Origin: Malurus cyaneus samueli
Lineage: Eukaryota; Chordata; Aves; Passeriformes; Maluridae
NCBI GenBank assembly: GCA_009741485.1
Contig: CM019236.1
Coordinates: 28,572,076 to 28,636,075, forward strand
Direction of reading: 5' to 3'
DNA: 64,000 bases
Shown: positions 13,028 to 26,452 of the stretch, one piece after another
Layout of the letters: the number at the start of each line of letters is the position of its first letter
Position numbering within the stretch: the stretch's first letter is position 1
Position numbers and translations under genes: made by a program
The notes under the pieces: generated by a model
What the model was told of the DNA's origin: nothing
Database searches by the model: none
What the model saw: the letters and a program-made list of their open reading frames with translations, nothing else

Positions 13028-14780
13028 ACAGAACCATAGAACCACAGAAAGTGATGGAGTTGCAATAGGTGCTAAAGATCACCGGGGCCCAGCTTTTCTT
13101 CCATGGGCAGGAACACTTCTCACCAGACCAGGTTGCTCAGAGCCCCATCCAGCCTGAGTTTGAACAGAGAGAGAGATCCATTTTCAGTTTGTACCCATTC
13201 CCTTGTCCTATCACTACAATTCCTGATGAATGAGGTCTTCACACAACCCTCATATCTCCAGGCTGAGCAACCTTCTCTTCTCTCAGCCTGTAGCCACAGG
13301 GGAGGTGCTCCAGTCCCTTTATGAACCTGGTGGCCTCCTCTGGTCTCACTCCAGCAGTTCCATGTTCTTCCTGTGCTGGGACCCCAGAGAGCTGATGCAG
13401 CCCTGCAGGTGGGGTCTCACAGAGCAGAGCAGAGGGGCAAATCCCCTCCCTGGCCCTGCGCCCACCCTGCTTTGGATGCAGCCCAGGACACGTTTGGCTC
13501 TCTGGGCTGGGAGTGCTCATGGCTGGGTCAGATCCACCCACCAGAACTCCCAAGTACTTCTCCACAGGGTTGCTCCCAGTTCTTCCCATGCAGCCTCTAA
13601 GTGTGTCTGGGATTACTGTGACCCGGTGTAGAGCTTTGTGTTTCTCCTCAGTGAATTTCACGAGGTTTGCATGAGCCAGCTCCCCATCCTGCTCAGGTTT
13701 CTCTGATTGGATCCCCTCCCTCCTGGTGTCACTGTCCCCACAGGCTGCTGTCACTGCCTGTGCTCAGGGTGCCCTCAGTCCCCCTGTCCGTGTCAGCTGC
13801 AGAGAGGCTGAACAGTGCCAGCCCCAGTGCCGACCCCTGAGGGTCACCACTCGTCACTGCTGTCCCCTGGACAGTGCCATTGGCCACAGCTCTTTGAGAG
13901 CAGCCATCCAGCCAGTTCTTTATCCACAGAGTGGTGCATCCCACAAATCCACGTCTGTCCCTTTTAGAGACAAGATGTCATGCAGGACATAGTCAAACAC
14001 TTTGCATAAATGCAGGCAAAAAAATATCAGTTTTTCTGCCCTTATCTACCAATGCTGTTGCCCTTTTTGGCTTTTTTCATAGAAAGTCATCAAGTTTTTC
14101 AGGGGTGATTCTCCTTTGTAAAGCCATGTTGGCTGTTGCCGATCACCTCCTTGTTTTTCATGTGCACAGTTTCCAGGAGAATTTGCTCCTTCATCTTGCC
14201 TGGAAAAGAGGTGAGACTGACTGGTCTGTAGTTCCTTGGGTCTTTGACTTTCTCATTTTTAAAAATGTAGGTTACATTTCCCTTTTTACTTCTTCAGTCT
14301 TCAGGGAAGTAGTAGGGAAGTCTTCAGAGACTTCACCTCACTGCCATGTTTTTTCGAAAATGATGGATAGTGGCTTAGCAACTTCATCTGCTGGCTAACT
14401 CAGGATCTGCTGATGAATCTCATTAGTCTTGTGCACACTCATGTTCCTTAGATGCTTGTGAACCTGATCTTCTCCAACAGTGGGCTCAGGGTCTTCCCTC
14501 TGCCAGTCCCTGCATTTGCCTTCCTAGGTGGCATGGCTGGAGCACTGAGGCACAGAACTCTGTGTGATGAAGATTTTAAGCTTTCTCTTTGTCCAGGGTA
14601 TCCAGGTCTCCCATTTCTTGCAGGCAGGGCCCAAATCCTCCCTGATTGTTCTTTTGCTTACAACGTATCTGTAGAAACCCTTCCTGTTATCCTTGATATC
14701 CATGGCCAGATTCAATCCTAAATGGGCCTTGGCTCCCCTAAGCTTGTCATTTCCTGTTGGTTTTGTCTTCAGAGTCAAGA
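13028..14780 (-). mobile_element. CR1 LINE, 5'-truncated, about 1.75 kb (copy A1)
   Basis: The minus-strand CR1 begins at its 3' tail (reverse complement of a 'catagaaccacagaa'-type terminus at about 13,028-13,050). Going rightwards it covers the 3' region, the ORF2 C-terminus, the reverse-transcriptase core and part of the region upstream of it. The sequence matches bird CR1 over its whole length and is GC-rich compared with its surroundings. It ends inside ORF2, the normal result of incomplete reverse transcription. From 13,178 rightwards it is repeated about 2,960 bp downstream as part of duplication A. Confidence 0.9.
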
Positions 14781-16000
14781 TTTCTACTATCTTTCATCAG
14801 AACAATGAAACAATACTTGAATATCTGTAAGGTTATTTCAAACTGTTATAATTTATATAATTTTTTTAAATGGAAATTTATTTTCAGTACCTGTTTAGGG
14901 AATGTTCATGCTCCTGAACAAAATTTTTATCTAACAAATAGCAAGATTTCAAAGCCTTCAGGGAGCTGAGCAACAGACAGCATCAGGTAAGCAATGAAAG
15001 AGAATGTCTTGTCTTTCGTGAATGTTTGGGAACTAAATGTATTAAACTGAGTTGTTTTCACACTGAGTGATTGGGGCTAGTTTGAAAATAAAAATACTTC
15101 AATTTTCCATTTAAAAAAGAGACCACAAACCTTATACAAAATGTTTTTTCTTGGACTGTGTGTCTTCCCTTCTTATGAGCGGTGACTATAGGATTTTTCT
15201 AAAAAGGTCTAGATCCAACTCTCATTCTGAATTAGGAAAACTGAATATCCATTTTGTTTTAGCCACATAATAACACCATAGTGTGGAATGTTCTGCCTCA
15301 GGCTTTTTAAATCATATCTGCTTAAAGGCTTTTTTGGTACATTTGGTATCGGCTAAATAAGAGACAGAAAACAAAATAATGATTTTTTACAATAATCATT
15401 AGTGTATGAAAAGCTGGTCTTCAACAACAAATTTTCCTAAAAATTTAATTTTAATTTAACTTATAATGCCAAAATATTAATTGGATAGGAAACTGAAATA
15501 TGGGTCTCTTCTGTACAGGTAAATGTCCTAAGATGTAGACTCCAAAAACTATTTTTCTGTGTCTCAGACAGGAAATGTTCAAATCTACTTTTAAAGTACA
15601 GTGTCATCAACTGTAGCTAAAATCGTCATTAAAATATTTTATTTTACTTTGGTTCTCAGCTCCTAATTACTGGACTATACTATCTGAGTTCATATTCCAA
15701 GTCTGTGTATTGTTTGCAGATTCTGAGCAGAAAAACAGTGAAATAAATGTGCAAATTAGGCATTCAGTGTTGTCCTCGATTACTGTGGAACTTTGTTCAG
15801 TTTTAAAGTTATGCAACATATAAAAGCGAATGCTGAACTGGGCCTGTGGAATAGAATAGCCTGATGTCAGCATTCAAACCTCTTACTTAATTTTTCAAAG
15901 ATTTCAATATACCAAAGCATTGCTATTTTATAAGTCTTATGTGACATTTGTGGCTCAGTGAAGATAAAGGAAAAAAAAAAAAAAAAAGGAATCCAAGAAG
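13178..16000. repeat. Duplication A, first copy
   Basis: The sequence from 13,178 ('ccattttcagtttgtaccc') is repeated in direct orientation from 16,138, an offset of about 2,960 bp. Copy 1 looks clean. It spans most of the CR1 piece plus about 1.2 kb of AT-rich DNA to its right, including an A-run at 15,971-15,987. The right end is uncertain because the partner degrades into noise. Confidence 0.85.
13190..14775 (-). pseudogene. CR1 ORF2 reverse-transcriptase relic (copy A1)
   Basis: The element's own polymerase gene is read in pieces on the minus strand. The region before the polymerase core is seen at about 14,770-14,540 ([20 protein letters not shown]). It is followed by blocks equivalent to the 'ADEVAKPLSIIFEK' segment (about 14,340-14,400). 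The core piece at 13,944-13,780 contains IKNWLDGCSQR and VTSGDPQGSALG, the conserved 'PQGS' motif of reverse transcriptases. A C-terminal part near 13,250-13,550 contains KYLGVLVGG and GLEHLPCGYRL. Several stops and frameshifts separate the blocks, so the enzyme is dead. In an active CR1 this protein nicks target DNA and copies the RNA. Confidence 0.85.
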
Positions 16001-16137
16001 AGTAAGAAATAAAATTATTTTCAGTCAAATACTACCTCATATCTCCTCTTCGGACAGGGCATCCATATCATCCCTGAACATCCAGTGACTCACAAGCTCA
16101 TAAAAGAATTCTTTCTTATTTCCAATTGAAATTTGTA
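14810..16137. other. AT-rich DNA between the two CR1-bearing copies
   Basis: No gene was seen. It contains a 17-base A-run at 15,971-15,987. Most of it has a noisy counterpart at about 17,820-19,200. Confidence 0.6.
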
Positions 16138-17710
16138 CCATTTTCAGTTTGTACCCATTTCCTTGTCCTATCACTACAATTCCTGATGATATGGGTTCAC
16201 ACCTCATATATCTCCAGGCTGAGCAACCTTCTCTTCTCTCAGCCTGTAGCCACAGGGAGGTGGCTCAGTCCCTTTATGAACCTGGTGGCCTCCTCTGGTC
16301 TCACTCCAGCAGTTCATGTTCTTCCTGTGCTGGGACCCCAGAGCTGATGCAGCCCTGCAGGTGGGTCTCACAGAGCAGAGCAGAGGGGCACAATCCCCCT
16401 CCCTGCCCCGCTGCCCACCCTGCTTTGGATGCAGCCCAGGACACTTTGGCTCTCTGGGCTGGGAGTGCTCATGGCTGGGAGATCCACCCACCAGAACTCC
16501 CAAGTACTTCTCCACAGGGTTGCTCCCAGTTGCTTCCCATGCAGCCTCTAAGTGTGTCTGGGATTACTGTGACCCCGGTGTAGAGCTTTGTGTTTCTCCT
16601 CAGTGAATTTCACGAGGTTTGCATGAGCCCAGCTCCCCATCCTGCTCAGGTTTCTCTGATGGATCCCCTCCCCTGGTGTCACTGTCCCCACAGGCTGCTG
16701 TCACGCCTGTGCTCAGGGTGCCCTCAGTCCCCCTTCCGTGTCAGCTGCAGAGAGGCTGAACAGGTGCCAGCCCCAGTGCCGACCCCTGAGGGTCACCACT
16801 CGTCACTGCTGTCCCTGGAAGTGCCATCCAAGTCTTTGAGAGAGCACCGCCAGTTCTTCTATCCACAGAGTGGTAGCATCCCACGAAATCCACGTCTGTC
16901 CTTTTAGAGACAAGATGTCATGCAGGACATAGTCAAACACTTTGCATAAATGCAGGCAAAAAAATATCAGTTTTTCTGCCCTTATCTACCAATGCTGTTG
17001 CCCTTTTTGGCTTTTTTCATAGAAAGTCATCAAGTTTTTCAGGGGTGATTCTCCTTTGTAAAGCCATGTTGGCTGTTGCCGATCACCTCCTTGTTTTTCA
17101 TGTGCACAGTTTCCAGGAGAATTTGCTCCTTCATTGCCTGGAAAGAGGTGAGACTGACTGGTCTGTAGTTCCTTGGGTCTTTGACTTTCTCATTTTTAAA
17201 AATGTAGGTTACATTCCCTTTTTACTTCTTCAGTCTTCAGGAGTAGTAGGGAAGTCTTCAGAGACTTCACCTCACTGCCATGTTTTTTCGAAAATGATGG
17301 ATAGTGGCTTAGCAATTCATCTGCTGGCTAACTCAGGATCTGCTGATGAATCTCATTAGTCTTGTGCACACTCATGTTCCTTAGATGCTTGTGAACCTGA
17401 TCTTCTCCAACAGTGGGCTCAGGGTCTTCCCTCTGCCAGTCCCTGCATTTGCCTTCCTAGGGTGCCATGGCTGGAGCACTGAGGCACAGAACTCTGTGTG
17501 ATGAAGATTTGCTGCTTTCTCTTTGTCCAGGGTATCCAGGTCTCCCATTTCTTGCAGGCAGGGCCCAAATCCTCCCTGATTGTTCTTTTGCTTACAACGT
17601 ATCTGTAGAAACCCTTCCTGTTATCCTTGATATCCATGGCCAGATTCAATCCTAATGGGCCTTGGCTCCCCTAAGCTTGTAATTCCTGTTGGTTTTGTTT
17701 CAGAGTCAAG
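16128..17710 (-). mobile_element. CR1 LINE piece inside duplication A (copy A2)
   Basis: This repeats 13,178-14,780 in the same orientation with scattered one- and two-base deletions (for example 'ccagagagctg' becomes 'ccagagctg'). The CR1 3' tail at 13,028-13,177 is missing because the duplication starts inside the element. The ORF2 relic is present ([20 protein letters not shown] again, with the C-terminal GVLVGG block), but it is split differently by the indels. Whether this is a second genomic copy or a second rendering of the same locus is doubtful. Confidence 0.8.
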
Positions 17711-19200
17711 ATTTCTACTATCTTTCATCAGAACAATGAAACAATACTTGAATATCTGTAAGGTTATTTCAAACTGTTATAATATATAATTGTTTAAATG
17801 GAAATTTATTTTCAGTACCTTGGGAATGTTCCGGAGTACGTCGTAGTTGTCAATGAAGCAGGAGGAATGTTCCCTACGACGCAAGATTCAAGACCTTTCG
17901 TCATAGGGACGTATATGGATCACGGGTATATGGACCACGAGATGTGTGCTGTGCAGGCATATGACTTGTTATGTATTATATATACAGTTTGGGAAAGTTA
18001 CAGAAGATGTAATATATCACACTCACGTAGTATAATAAACACTCTGTGAGAAATATACACACTAATACAGCTAATCAAGATGATATACACCCACAGCGAG
18101 AGTCAGAGAGAGATCATGAAATGTTTTTTTCTTGGACTGTTGTCATTCCCGTTCTTTATGAGCGTGAGCTATAGGAGTTTCTAAAAGGTCGCTGATCCAT
18201 ACTCACTCATTCTGGAAGAGAACATACGAGTAATAACCAAGTGTGAATTAGCCAGAGAGAGTATTGCGCACGATTTGAGTGTGTTATATGTGCCTCATGA
18301 CCCGTATGCTATCTTTTAGTGACAGAGTACTCATAGAATGAGCGCGTTTCTCGGTATCTCTCGCGCCCTACCTCGCGGGCTAAGACATACACGCGCCAGC
18401 CACGAAAACAAATCATCGATTTCTCACCACATCCACCTCCTTCACGCTCGCTCTCGCCCAAACCACGTCTCACTACCACAACATCTTTAACATTCTAACT
18501 CTTCTCCACCAAGTAGGAAAGGGCCCACATAATTAATTGGATAGGGAACCCATAATATTGGGTCTCTGGTCGGTATTCAGGACGCGCCACTCGCTTCGTC
18601 ATATTATGTGACCGAGTGGCGAGAGACAACGTCTAATAAATTTGTCTGGGGTTCTCCTAGGAGAGAGAGAGGTATTCCCCCACGTAGTATATCTCTAAAG
18701 ATATACCGGTGTCGGAGCAGAGAGGACTAGAGATAGTCTTGAGACAGAGTTTAGGCTACTTCTGATTATCTGTGTTAGTGAGTTAGAGTACCTGTCCACA
18801 CACTGAGAAGTATGTATGTTAATTATAAGATCAATAGGAGGTCTTATTTGTGACCATGAAGCACTCAGATATATATATGTTGAAATAATTGCGAATAATG
18901 TAGGTATTTCGTATTAAATGGCGTGTCCTCGGAGTTACTGTGGAACTTTGGTCGTCAGTTGTTTAAAGTTATGCAACAATATAAACAGCGAATGCGTGAA
19001 GCCTGGGCCTGTTTGGAAATAGAATAGCCTGGATGTCGCATTCAACCTCTTAGTACTTAATTTTTCAAAGATTGTCAATATACCGAAGTTTGCTGATTTG
19101 TAATACGAGTCCTTATGTGACATTGGGGTGGTCTCGACGTGACAGATAAGGAAGAAAAAAGGGAAAACAAAAAGGAAATGCCAAGAAGATGTGATAAGAA
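16138..19200. repeat. Duplication A, second copy; noisy from about 17,820
   Basis: It follows copy 1 closely to about 17,820 ('ttttcagtacc'). After that it is still collinear but heavily scrambled. Recognisable islands include the block near 18,120 (matching about 15,140), 18,530 (about 15,475) and 18,930-19,190 (about 15,770-15,990). The islands keep the order of copy 1 and are separated by unrelated-looking inserts. Confidence 0.75.
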
Positions 19201-22200
19201 CACACCCCACGATTTCGTGTCGAGATCTAGAGAGGAGCAGAGCCGTCATAAATCCATCTTGACCTCTGATATATGTTGTGAAGGCACACAGATTGTCTGG
19301 GTATCAACGCATCGCGAGGATCAGCGATCTGAGACTCTCAGTAGCAACATTTGTTTGCTTGTCGTCGGGCCAATGAGAGTCACTCGAGCATTCACCAGTA
19401 GTACTATCACGATTCAGGCCGAGTAAGAGCGACACACACCGATCGTTTGAGACGGTACATCTGGCTTAAGAGGGCACAGCGTCGACTTATTCAGATGCAG
19501 ACATGTGCATCGATCTCCGAAAAGAGCTTTATCATGCTCCACCACCATTTAGGAGCCTAGTAACATATATTAGAGTAATCACCTAGTTCTGTGTCTTCGC
19601 ATAATCACGATGTTGTATTGGCTCGGAGTTACAGTTTGTTTATCACGCACATTGTGTATAGGCAAAATGAGGTATATACGGTCTGAAGAGGAGTACACAG
19701 TGTCTCTGCTATCTGCAGAAGGAATGTACGATTGGCAGGTATGACGATTATGTTGGTAGTCGTCTATGCGTGGATTTCTGCATTATAACGGAAGGATGCT
19801 TGAGTCGTCGGATTATGTGAGGGTACAGATAGGTGTATGAGATGCGTGGAAACGCCACTTAGACTCGCCATGTGATAGTGCTTCGCGTCCTTGGTATATG
19901 CGTGGTGTGTTATATTCAGTGTCGGTGAGTCAACACGTTTCATAATATGTGACATGTGCACCGCTCGCCATCTAATACATGCCACGGTGTGCGGGACCCG
20001 AGGAATCATTGAGATGATTACCAACAGACGCGACACGCTGAGCTGTCTGCATGCGTGTGCAGAGTACTATGCATCCTGGTCACACACGAGTATATATATG
20101 AATGATGAGGAGGCGTGAATGAGTGGTCATGGTTATATTATAATGGAGGGTGCAGTGATCTTAATATCGCGAAAAGCGACCTTGTCAATATCGTCATATT
20201 GTGGAGCAACTCCGTGCAGCGCTGGCTATGGGTATATGTTAGTTAGGTTCTGAGCTTAGAGGGTATGTTTAGACCAGAGTAATTGAGTAATACGGGATAG
20301 CCATTACCAAGGAAAAAATTCTGAATCTAGGTGGAACTGGTAGGCACGATCTCAATGCTACACATATGCGTGCGTGTACAGATGTATATGTAATTGTGAT
20401 GGTGTTGGTTCAGGACCATGTGTCGCGCTACGAGAGAGAGGTACATCCTAAAGGCCGAAACAAAAGGACCCTTGCATTTGTTAAGTGAGAAGAGCAAACT
20501 GGCTTGATGAAGAGATACAGAGTTATAGTGTTCGCTCATGTGAAACCTAAAAGAAAACCAATTAATAAAGTATAGGCCGCACAGAGGATTTTGAAGTTGA
20601 TTGTAATGGCATGGGCTATCACTTCCTATGTGTTAAGTCTCTTATTGAGGGCTTGACTGAGGTTGCAGCAACAGTCATCATTATCATATTCGAGAGATCA
20701 GCGTATAATATCAATGACAGTGCACCGAGGTATTTGTTCTTCAGTCGTTTTGCTGATCGCTAGCAAGAACATCTATAGCACAATAGGAAGACAAGCACCC
20801 TAAATGAATACACACAATTATGCAATTCAACCTATCCTCCTTTCACTGCAGGACTCAACTTGGTATGAATCTCAAGATCTCATTTGTGATGAACGGTAAG
20901 TAACTAAGGAATTGTAACTTCGATTTTCACATCCCAAGTAATGATAGCTTAGCAATCTTGTGCTCCTGGCTCTAACACACTACTCTATGCTCTATAGACT
21001 AACACACTGTGAAAAGATCAAAGCATATGAGCGCCGCACTGACTTAAGGTTTTAAGTTGGACAGCTGCTATAGTTACTACAGATTGCCAAGACGAGACAT
21101 TACTTGTAATTTGGGACTATCTGATCAAAAATCATGTACAAGCCGTAGAGAGAGAGAACACACTGGGACACCAGGGGAAGTCTACACACTTAGGGATCAC
21201 GTTACTTGTCGACTTTAAGCGTAGTATCGTATCTCGTGAGAGTATGTGTACAACGTATAGCAGAACAATCAGACGTTCTATTCTCTACTGAGTGGCCTAA
21301 GCACCTCGATTGCGAATAGCACTCCTTGTGTGAGTTATAGATAGGTACGAATGACAGAGACACAGGGTTGTGAGAGGTGTGTCCCATGATTATATCTTCG
21401 AGAGTAAATGTTTTTGGAGAGAGAGAGAAGGATTAAAAGATAAGCACGCTGACGTCACGAGTTCAGTACCGAGTGAGAGAGAGTGTAACTAAGGATACTG
21501 TTGTAAAAATATTGTGAAAATAAAAAAATTATCCTATGTATTTGGAGCGATGTATATATATTAAGGTAGGTTTACACTGAAAACAACTGGAAAAAGAAAA
21601 ACTAAGTTTGAAATGTCAAAAAATAAATGGTGGATTACACTGATCTCTTTCCTAGTTATCTTTCCGTTTATGTTAACTAAATAAGAAAAAAAAAAAAAGA
21701 ATAGGCATAAATTTGAGGCGTAAAGTCTGACACGTGAGCCACGATTTCTGCCCTAATTGAAATATTTTATAACAGCTTAGTCGACGATTGGAATAGCCAC
21801 CAGGAGTTGTTGAGGTCTAGCGGGCTTCGAGAGAGACGAAAGCTCACGAGCTATATCTGAGACACTCGCAGGTGTATGTATATGTATGATATCTAAATCA
21901 GAGAGAGCCCGCTCATTTATCTATCATATAATCCAAATCAATATCACAAAGTCTGGTCAGCTGCACATATTGCCCGTTCAACAGAACAAAAGGAAGGCAA
22001 CAGAACGGGTAAGCGATTGGGAGTGCTCATGGCTAGGCCATATTGCTTGGGAGCGATGAAGAGCAGCACCTCGATTCTCCGCTTGAACACACGAGTAAGG
22101 AAGAGAGACCAGGACAGAAAATCAAAGAGTTACGGACTGATGACGAGAGTAATATATATGTATATGCCGGCTCCGGTCAGAGACAGGGTCTCTAGCTCAC

Positions 22201-22440
22201 CACGTGGTCGATGAGAGTGTCAGGCCACTGATTCGGGCTCTGTATGTCACTGCAGTAGGAGAGTTGGCGTGACACCACGAGAGTGAACACACACACACGG
22301 GGATATCTTGTCGCATGAGTATACATGATCGGAGAGTTGAAGTCATGCGAGATCTATACCCAATTACATGAACAGCTAGACTTATCTCACGAATTCGAAC
22401 AGGAAGCACGAGACGCTGCACGTGAGACTGAGAGTCAGGC
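17822..22440. other. Low-fidelity sequence block, probably raw-read quality
   Basis: The text stays partly alignable to cleaner copies elsewhere in the window (15-16 kb, then 30.3-32.6 kb), with very frequent insertions and substitutions. Runs such as GAGAGAGA, ATATATAT and CACACA and many CpGs appear that the cleaner copies lack. Open frames here (for example at 19,139-19,426, 19,764-20,036 and 22,197-22,421) have no counterpart in the clean copies and are not real. Confidence 0.75.
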
Positions 22441-23164
22441 CTAAAAGATCCAGGTTACCCCTTTCTGACAGAATCAAGTCCAACATACTCCCGATTTGAT
22501 TGTTAGCATGTAACTCCAATTAGATACCTACATCATAAGAGTCCACAAGCCATACGGAGTTATTGCCGATAAGCTCAGGAACGTGTGAAAAGGTTGTGCC
22601 AACGATGAGTAGGTATGAGACGCACTTGCGTCAGCAGACTAACCGACAAATCAGTTGACACTTGTACATACAGAGACATAGTTTACTCGACGTAGCTGCG
22701 ATATGTGCAGACCACCATGCTTAGATATGGCGGCGAAAATAGTAGACGCGCACGGTTAACGAGGCTTGTTAATTAGTCATCAATAGCTGTCAAATTGTTA
22801 AAACAAGGAAGCAAACCACCCAATGTGTAAGCCGAGTATTAAGCTACGGAATTGCTGATGAGCTGCCTGACTTAGTAACTTTGGTTATTCTGAAATTTAG
22901 AACATGTTCTCTCTCCACTGAAGTCCCTGTGGCAGAGTTTCTGTTCCGTGAGTATAATCAGGTGATTAGTGGTGGAGAGAGTCCTGATGAGAGCATTACT
23001 GACGTGAATATTCTGCTGTGCTAAAAGACGAAAATGTTTGCATTTCAACACAAACCCAAGGCATCAGTCACTCTGGTAACAGCAAAGTCACTGTATGGAT
23101 GAAGTGAATGATCTGACTTTAAAAAGTCTGCTGGGGAAAGAAAGGAAAGGAATGTTTTGCCCAA

Positions 23165-23184
23165 TTTTTTTTTTTTTTTTTTTT
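23165..23184. repeat. T-run of 20
   Basis: A homopolymer of 20 T, repeated in the downstream copy of B at 33,237-33,256. Confidence 0.9.
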
Positions 23185-24079
23185 CCTAAGCCACTTTTAG
23201 AAATGCAGCCAGGAAACTGCTTGTGTACTTATTTGAGTGCTGAAAGAGAACGAACGAGCCTGCAAATGGCAAGACTGATGATATAACTTCTGGCAATGCG
23301 GCTTTTGGCTCTTTTGAAAGTATCGTTTCCAAGTAAAAATACAAATCCTTACCTATCACTGCAGCAGCCCTTTATATGAAACTCCAAGCGAGGACAGTTT
23401 AAAGCTGAACTTTTACAAGTTGGGAGGGCCTGTGGCATTTTTCCTCAGACATGCTCATGTATTTAAAAGAAAACACATCACACTAATATAAGTGTGGATT
23501 ATGTTAACTCTTGTGGTGAATGCTTGGCAATGCCTGGCAAGAGTGAATTTTGCGTCACACTAAGTTGTGCTACAGTTTGAGCTCAAAAGCCATAGAAAGC
23601 ACCTCATTTCTGTTCAAACAGTGGAAAAAAAAACCTCAGTTTTCAATTACCATCTCACTCCTGGTGGGCATGGATTACTGTTGAGCTCTTCAGGTCCTAA
23701 GTAAGGTCTGAGTTCTTCCACAGAGGACACAACAACCCGGTCAATTATTCTGCTATTTCAGTTTTGAAATAGCAGAACTAATTTGTTTTTCTGAGCACAA
23801 TCAGGTTGCACACATAGCAGGCCCTAATCTGAAAACCACTGTAGTCAGCTGGGAATGCATTCCAGTGATGCAGCAGGCTTTTTGTCGAACTGCTTGATGA
23901 CATCAGTGTGCATTTGAGATGTGTCTGTTGGCTGATTGCTGATTTTGTAAATTGGTGTTTTTGAAAGAGGGGGAGTATCAATAGTCTTGCATGTTCTTGT
24001 GGCTTGAGAACGTGCTAAAAATGCTCCTTCCACACAGACATTTTATAAAGATTTGGACAAAAAGAGAGCCTGCAATTGA

Positions 24080-25880
24080 TTTTTGGCGAAATATTGTATG
24101 GCTGGCTAGTTTGGTATACGTCTATAGCTAGAGCAACAGAAACCCCTGAAAGACCCAGCGGAAAAAAGGAACGTAGGACCACGACAATGGCTAGTGCTGC
24201 GCATGAACTGATTTGGGGGGCAGAGGATGTTGCTCTACTACACATCAGCACGACTATCCACTTGTTGGTATGCGTTGGGTAAGAGTTATGAAAGGGGATG
24301 TGTGTCTGTACGACGATCAGTTGATGAAGGAAAACATGCTGCCGAAGCTCGGGCGGTTATCAATAAATGTAATGGATGACAGCGCAGAATAATACGTGCT
24401 AGTCGTGCATCAGACCCAAATGCTAAATTGTGGCGCGTTATTTACGCTACGCAAACTCTCTGTAATCAAGGTGCTGTAGTTGAGGTTCGGAGAGATACAA
24501 TGACTGCACACAATGTAAACTGAACCGCGAGCATGTGTGCGAGTGTCTGCGTATGTATCCACGAGAGCACGAGGTGCATATGTGAGCTATATAGTTGCAT
24601 ATGCGTGTTTCTATAGAACCCGTGGCCGATCCTCTTGGAGAGAGCTAGAGGCCAGATGGGGTTTGCCCCTGCTTGAGCGCAGCCACGATGTCTCTTTCAG
24701 ATATCTTCGCCTTGTCCCCGCACACCAATTTATTGGTAGAAGCATTCCGGAACATAGCTATGGAGAGCCACGGAGATCGCTTAAAAGTGTCGAGACTAGA
24801 CACCAGGGTTGTACACACGAGAATGGCCATTTTAACTCATGCGTATCTACACCCGCTCTTAGTAAAGTTCTTAAGGGGAGCAGGTTGTGTATCATTAATA
24901 AGTGATCAGTGTGGCATTCCTTCGGACGTATGGCTGGCGAACCTTCCTGCTCTACAGCACATTTTGAGTCTCGAGAGAGATTGGGTTGACCATGCAGCTT
25001 CTTCACCAGCCGTGACGTGTTTCTTTTGCGTATTATTAGGAGGTCCTGGGCCATGGAAAGTAATACGACTCAGATGGCAGTGTTTTCATAAGCGACTTAT
25101 TCGAATTCGCGCTGGTTCGCATTTATCCACACGGGTCTCTATGTCTAAGTAGAGTGACGGAGCGATGAAGCAGGGTTATGTCAATAATCCCACTTCGCGA
25201 GATTCCTGAGAAAATCTGGGGTTTTCCCTCATTTGGGCCTCATTGTGTATTAATGCTACCGTCACTCATACAAGCTCGATCTATGGGTAGTATGCGCTGT
25301 AATCGTTCGCATGGAGAAAGATGTCTCAGCACATCACACTTTTGGGCCATTGCACTGGTCCGACAAATGAAGTCTATAGAGGATAAACTGTTTAGTTAAG
25401 CACCTAACCTTGACGTCTCGTTCGAGGGGAGCAGGACTTCTCCAAAGAGGAAAGAGTGATCGAGATTGCCAAAGTCCATGTATATTACGACTTTATGGTC
25501 TGACTGAACAGAGGTATTCGCAAATGCGATTTTATGTTGTGCACTAATGAATACGGCGCGGTTAGCCTCGGGTGGGTGAGAGTGTGTTTATGCATTGGAG
25601 TATGTGGTCTAAGAGGGGGAGTCGCCGGATGAGTTAAATAAACTGGCGCCTAGCATTCGACTGTAACTTCGCCTAGCTTAGTCGCAGCGTAACAGAGCGC
25701 TCGACCACTTCTGGATAATTACCGCTCTCATGTATGTACGAGGGTGCCGAGAGGTCCTCTGCTGACACGTATATATCTGACGTCGTGGTCGTTCTATGCC
25801 GGAAGTCCCAGTGTGGCGATAACATGGAGAAGATTGACGTACGCGGACCTCGCAGTGTATAGAGTGTCAAGATCGGACGT
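24080..25880. other. Second low-fidelity block, counterpart of the ERVL relic
   Basis: This is collinear with 34,100-35,220 of the downstream copy but about 700 bases longer and heavily scrambled. Islands survive, for example 'gggtttgcccctgct' near 24,659 and 'gagattcctgagaaa' near 25,199. Two comparatively long open frames (122 codons at 24,537-24,905 and 159 codons at 24,673-25,152) lie here. The downstream copy encodes nothing like them, so they are chance products of noise with a higher GC content. Confidence 0.75.
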
Positions 25881-26452
25881 TTTGGTTGGTTGGTTTTATG
25901 GAGAGTAATAAAAGCACCCTTTCCATCAGTCAAGGACGAGTTTGCTAGGGGACATGTGCCTGTTCAGGTGTAAAATCCCAGGGACAGGGAGGATGACTGC
26001 CCTAGGAACCTGCCCAAATCTTCCAATCATCCTGACATCCAGGAACTCAGCACCTCAGAGAAGACTTGAATAGCTCCTCACCTAATGCTCTTACACCAGT
26101 ACGGTGAAAATTCTGTGTAATTCTATAGTGTACCAGCAGTATTAGCTTATTCACCCAATAGTATTGAACAGCTTACATTAGGATAAGTATCAACCATGGA
26201 GGTCTGCATCATACAAACATTCCAGCCACCTTGCACAGGAGAAGGAGGCGTGTTGACTCCTCATCTTTGTTTGCGCTAACATATTGTGCCTAAATTCAGT
26301 CAAGTAAAGTGATAAGCAGTGCAGCTCACAAATGCCCTTGTCCCCCCAGAAGCTTGCTACTATTTACCATTTAGCTACTATTTACCATTTTCTATAGCAT
26401 TCATATACATACAACTGCCTTTATCTCACCTCCACACCACACACAAAAGGCC

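Noticed and set aside
13230..13754. Long overlapping frames on both strands (133 codons plus, 171 codons minus)
   Set aside because: They run through the GC-rich CR1 3' region. The minus frame holds ORF2 C-terminal motifs, and the plus frame is its shadow.
24673..25152. 159-codon frame, with a 122-codon frame overlapping it at 24,537-24,905
   Set aside because: They lie in a scrambled block. The cleaner partner at about 34.4-35.2 kb encodes no such protein, and the GC and CpG rise there lengthens chance frames.
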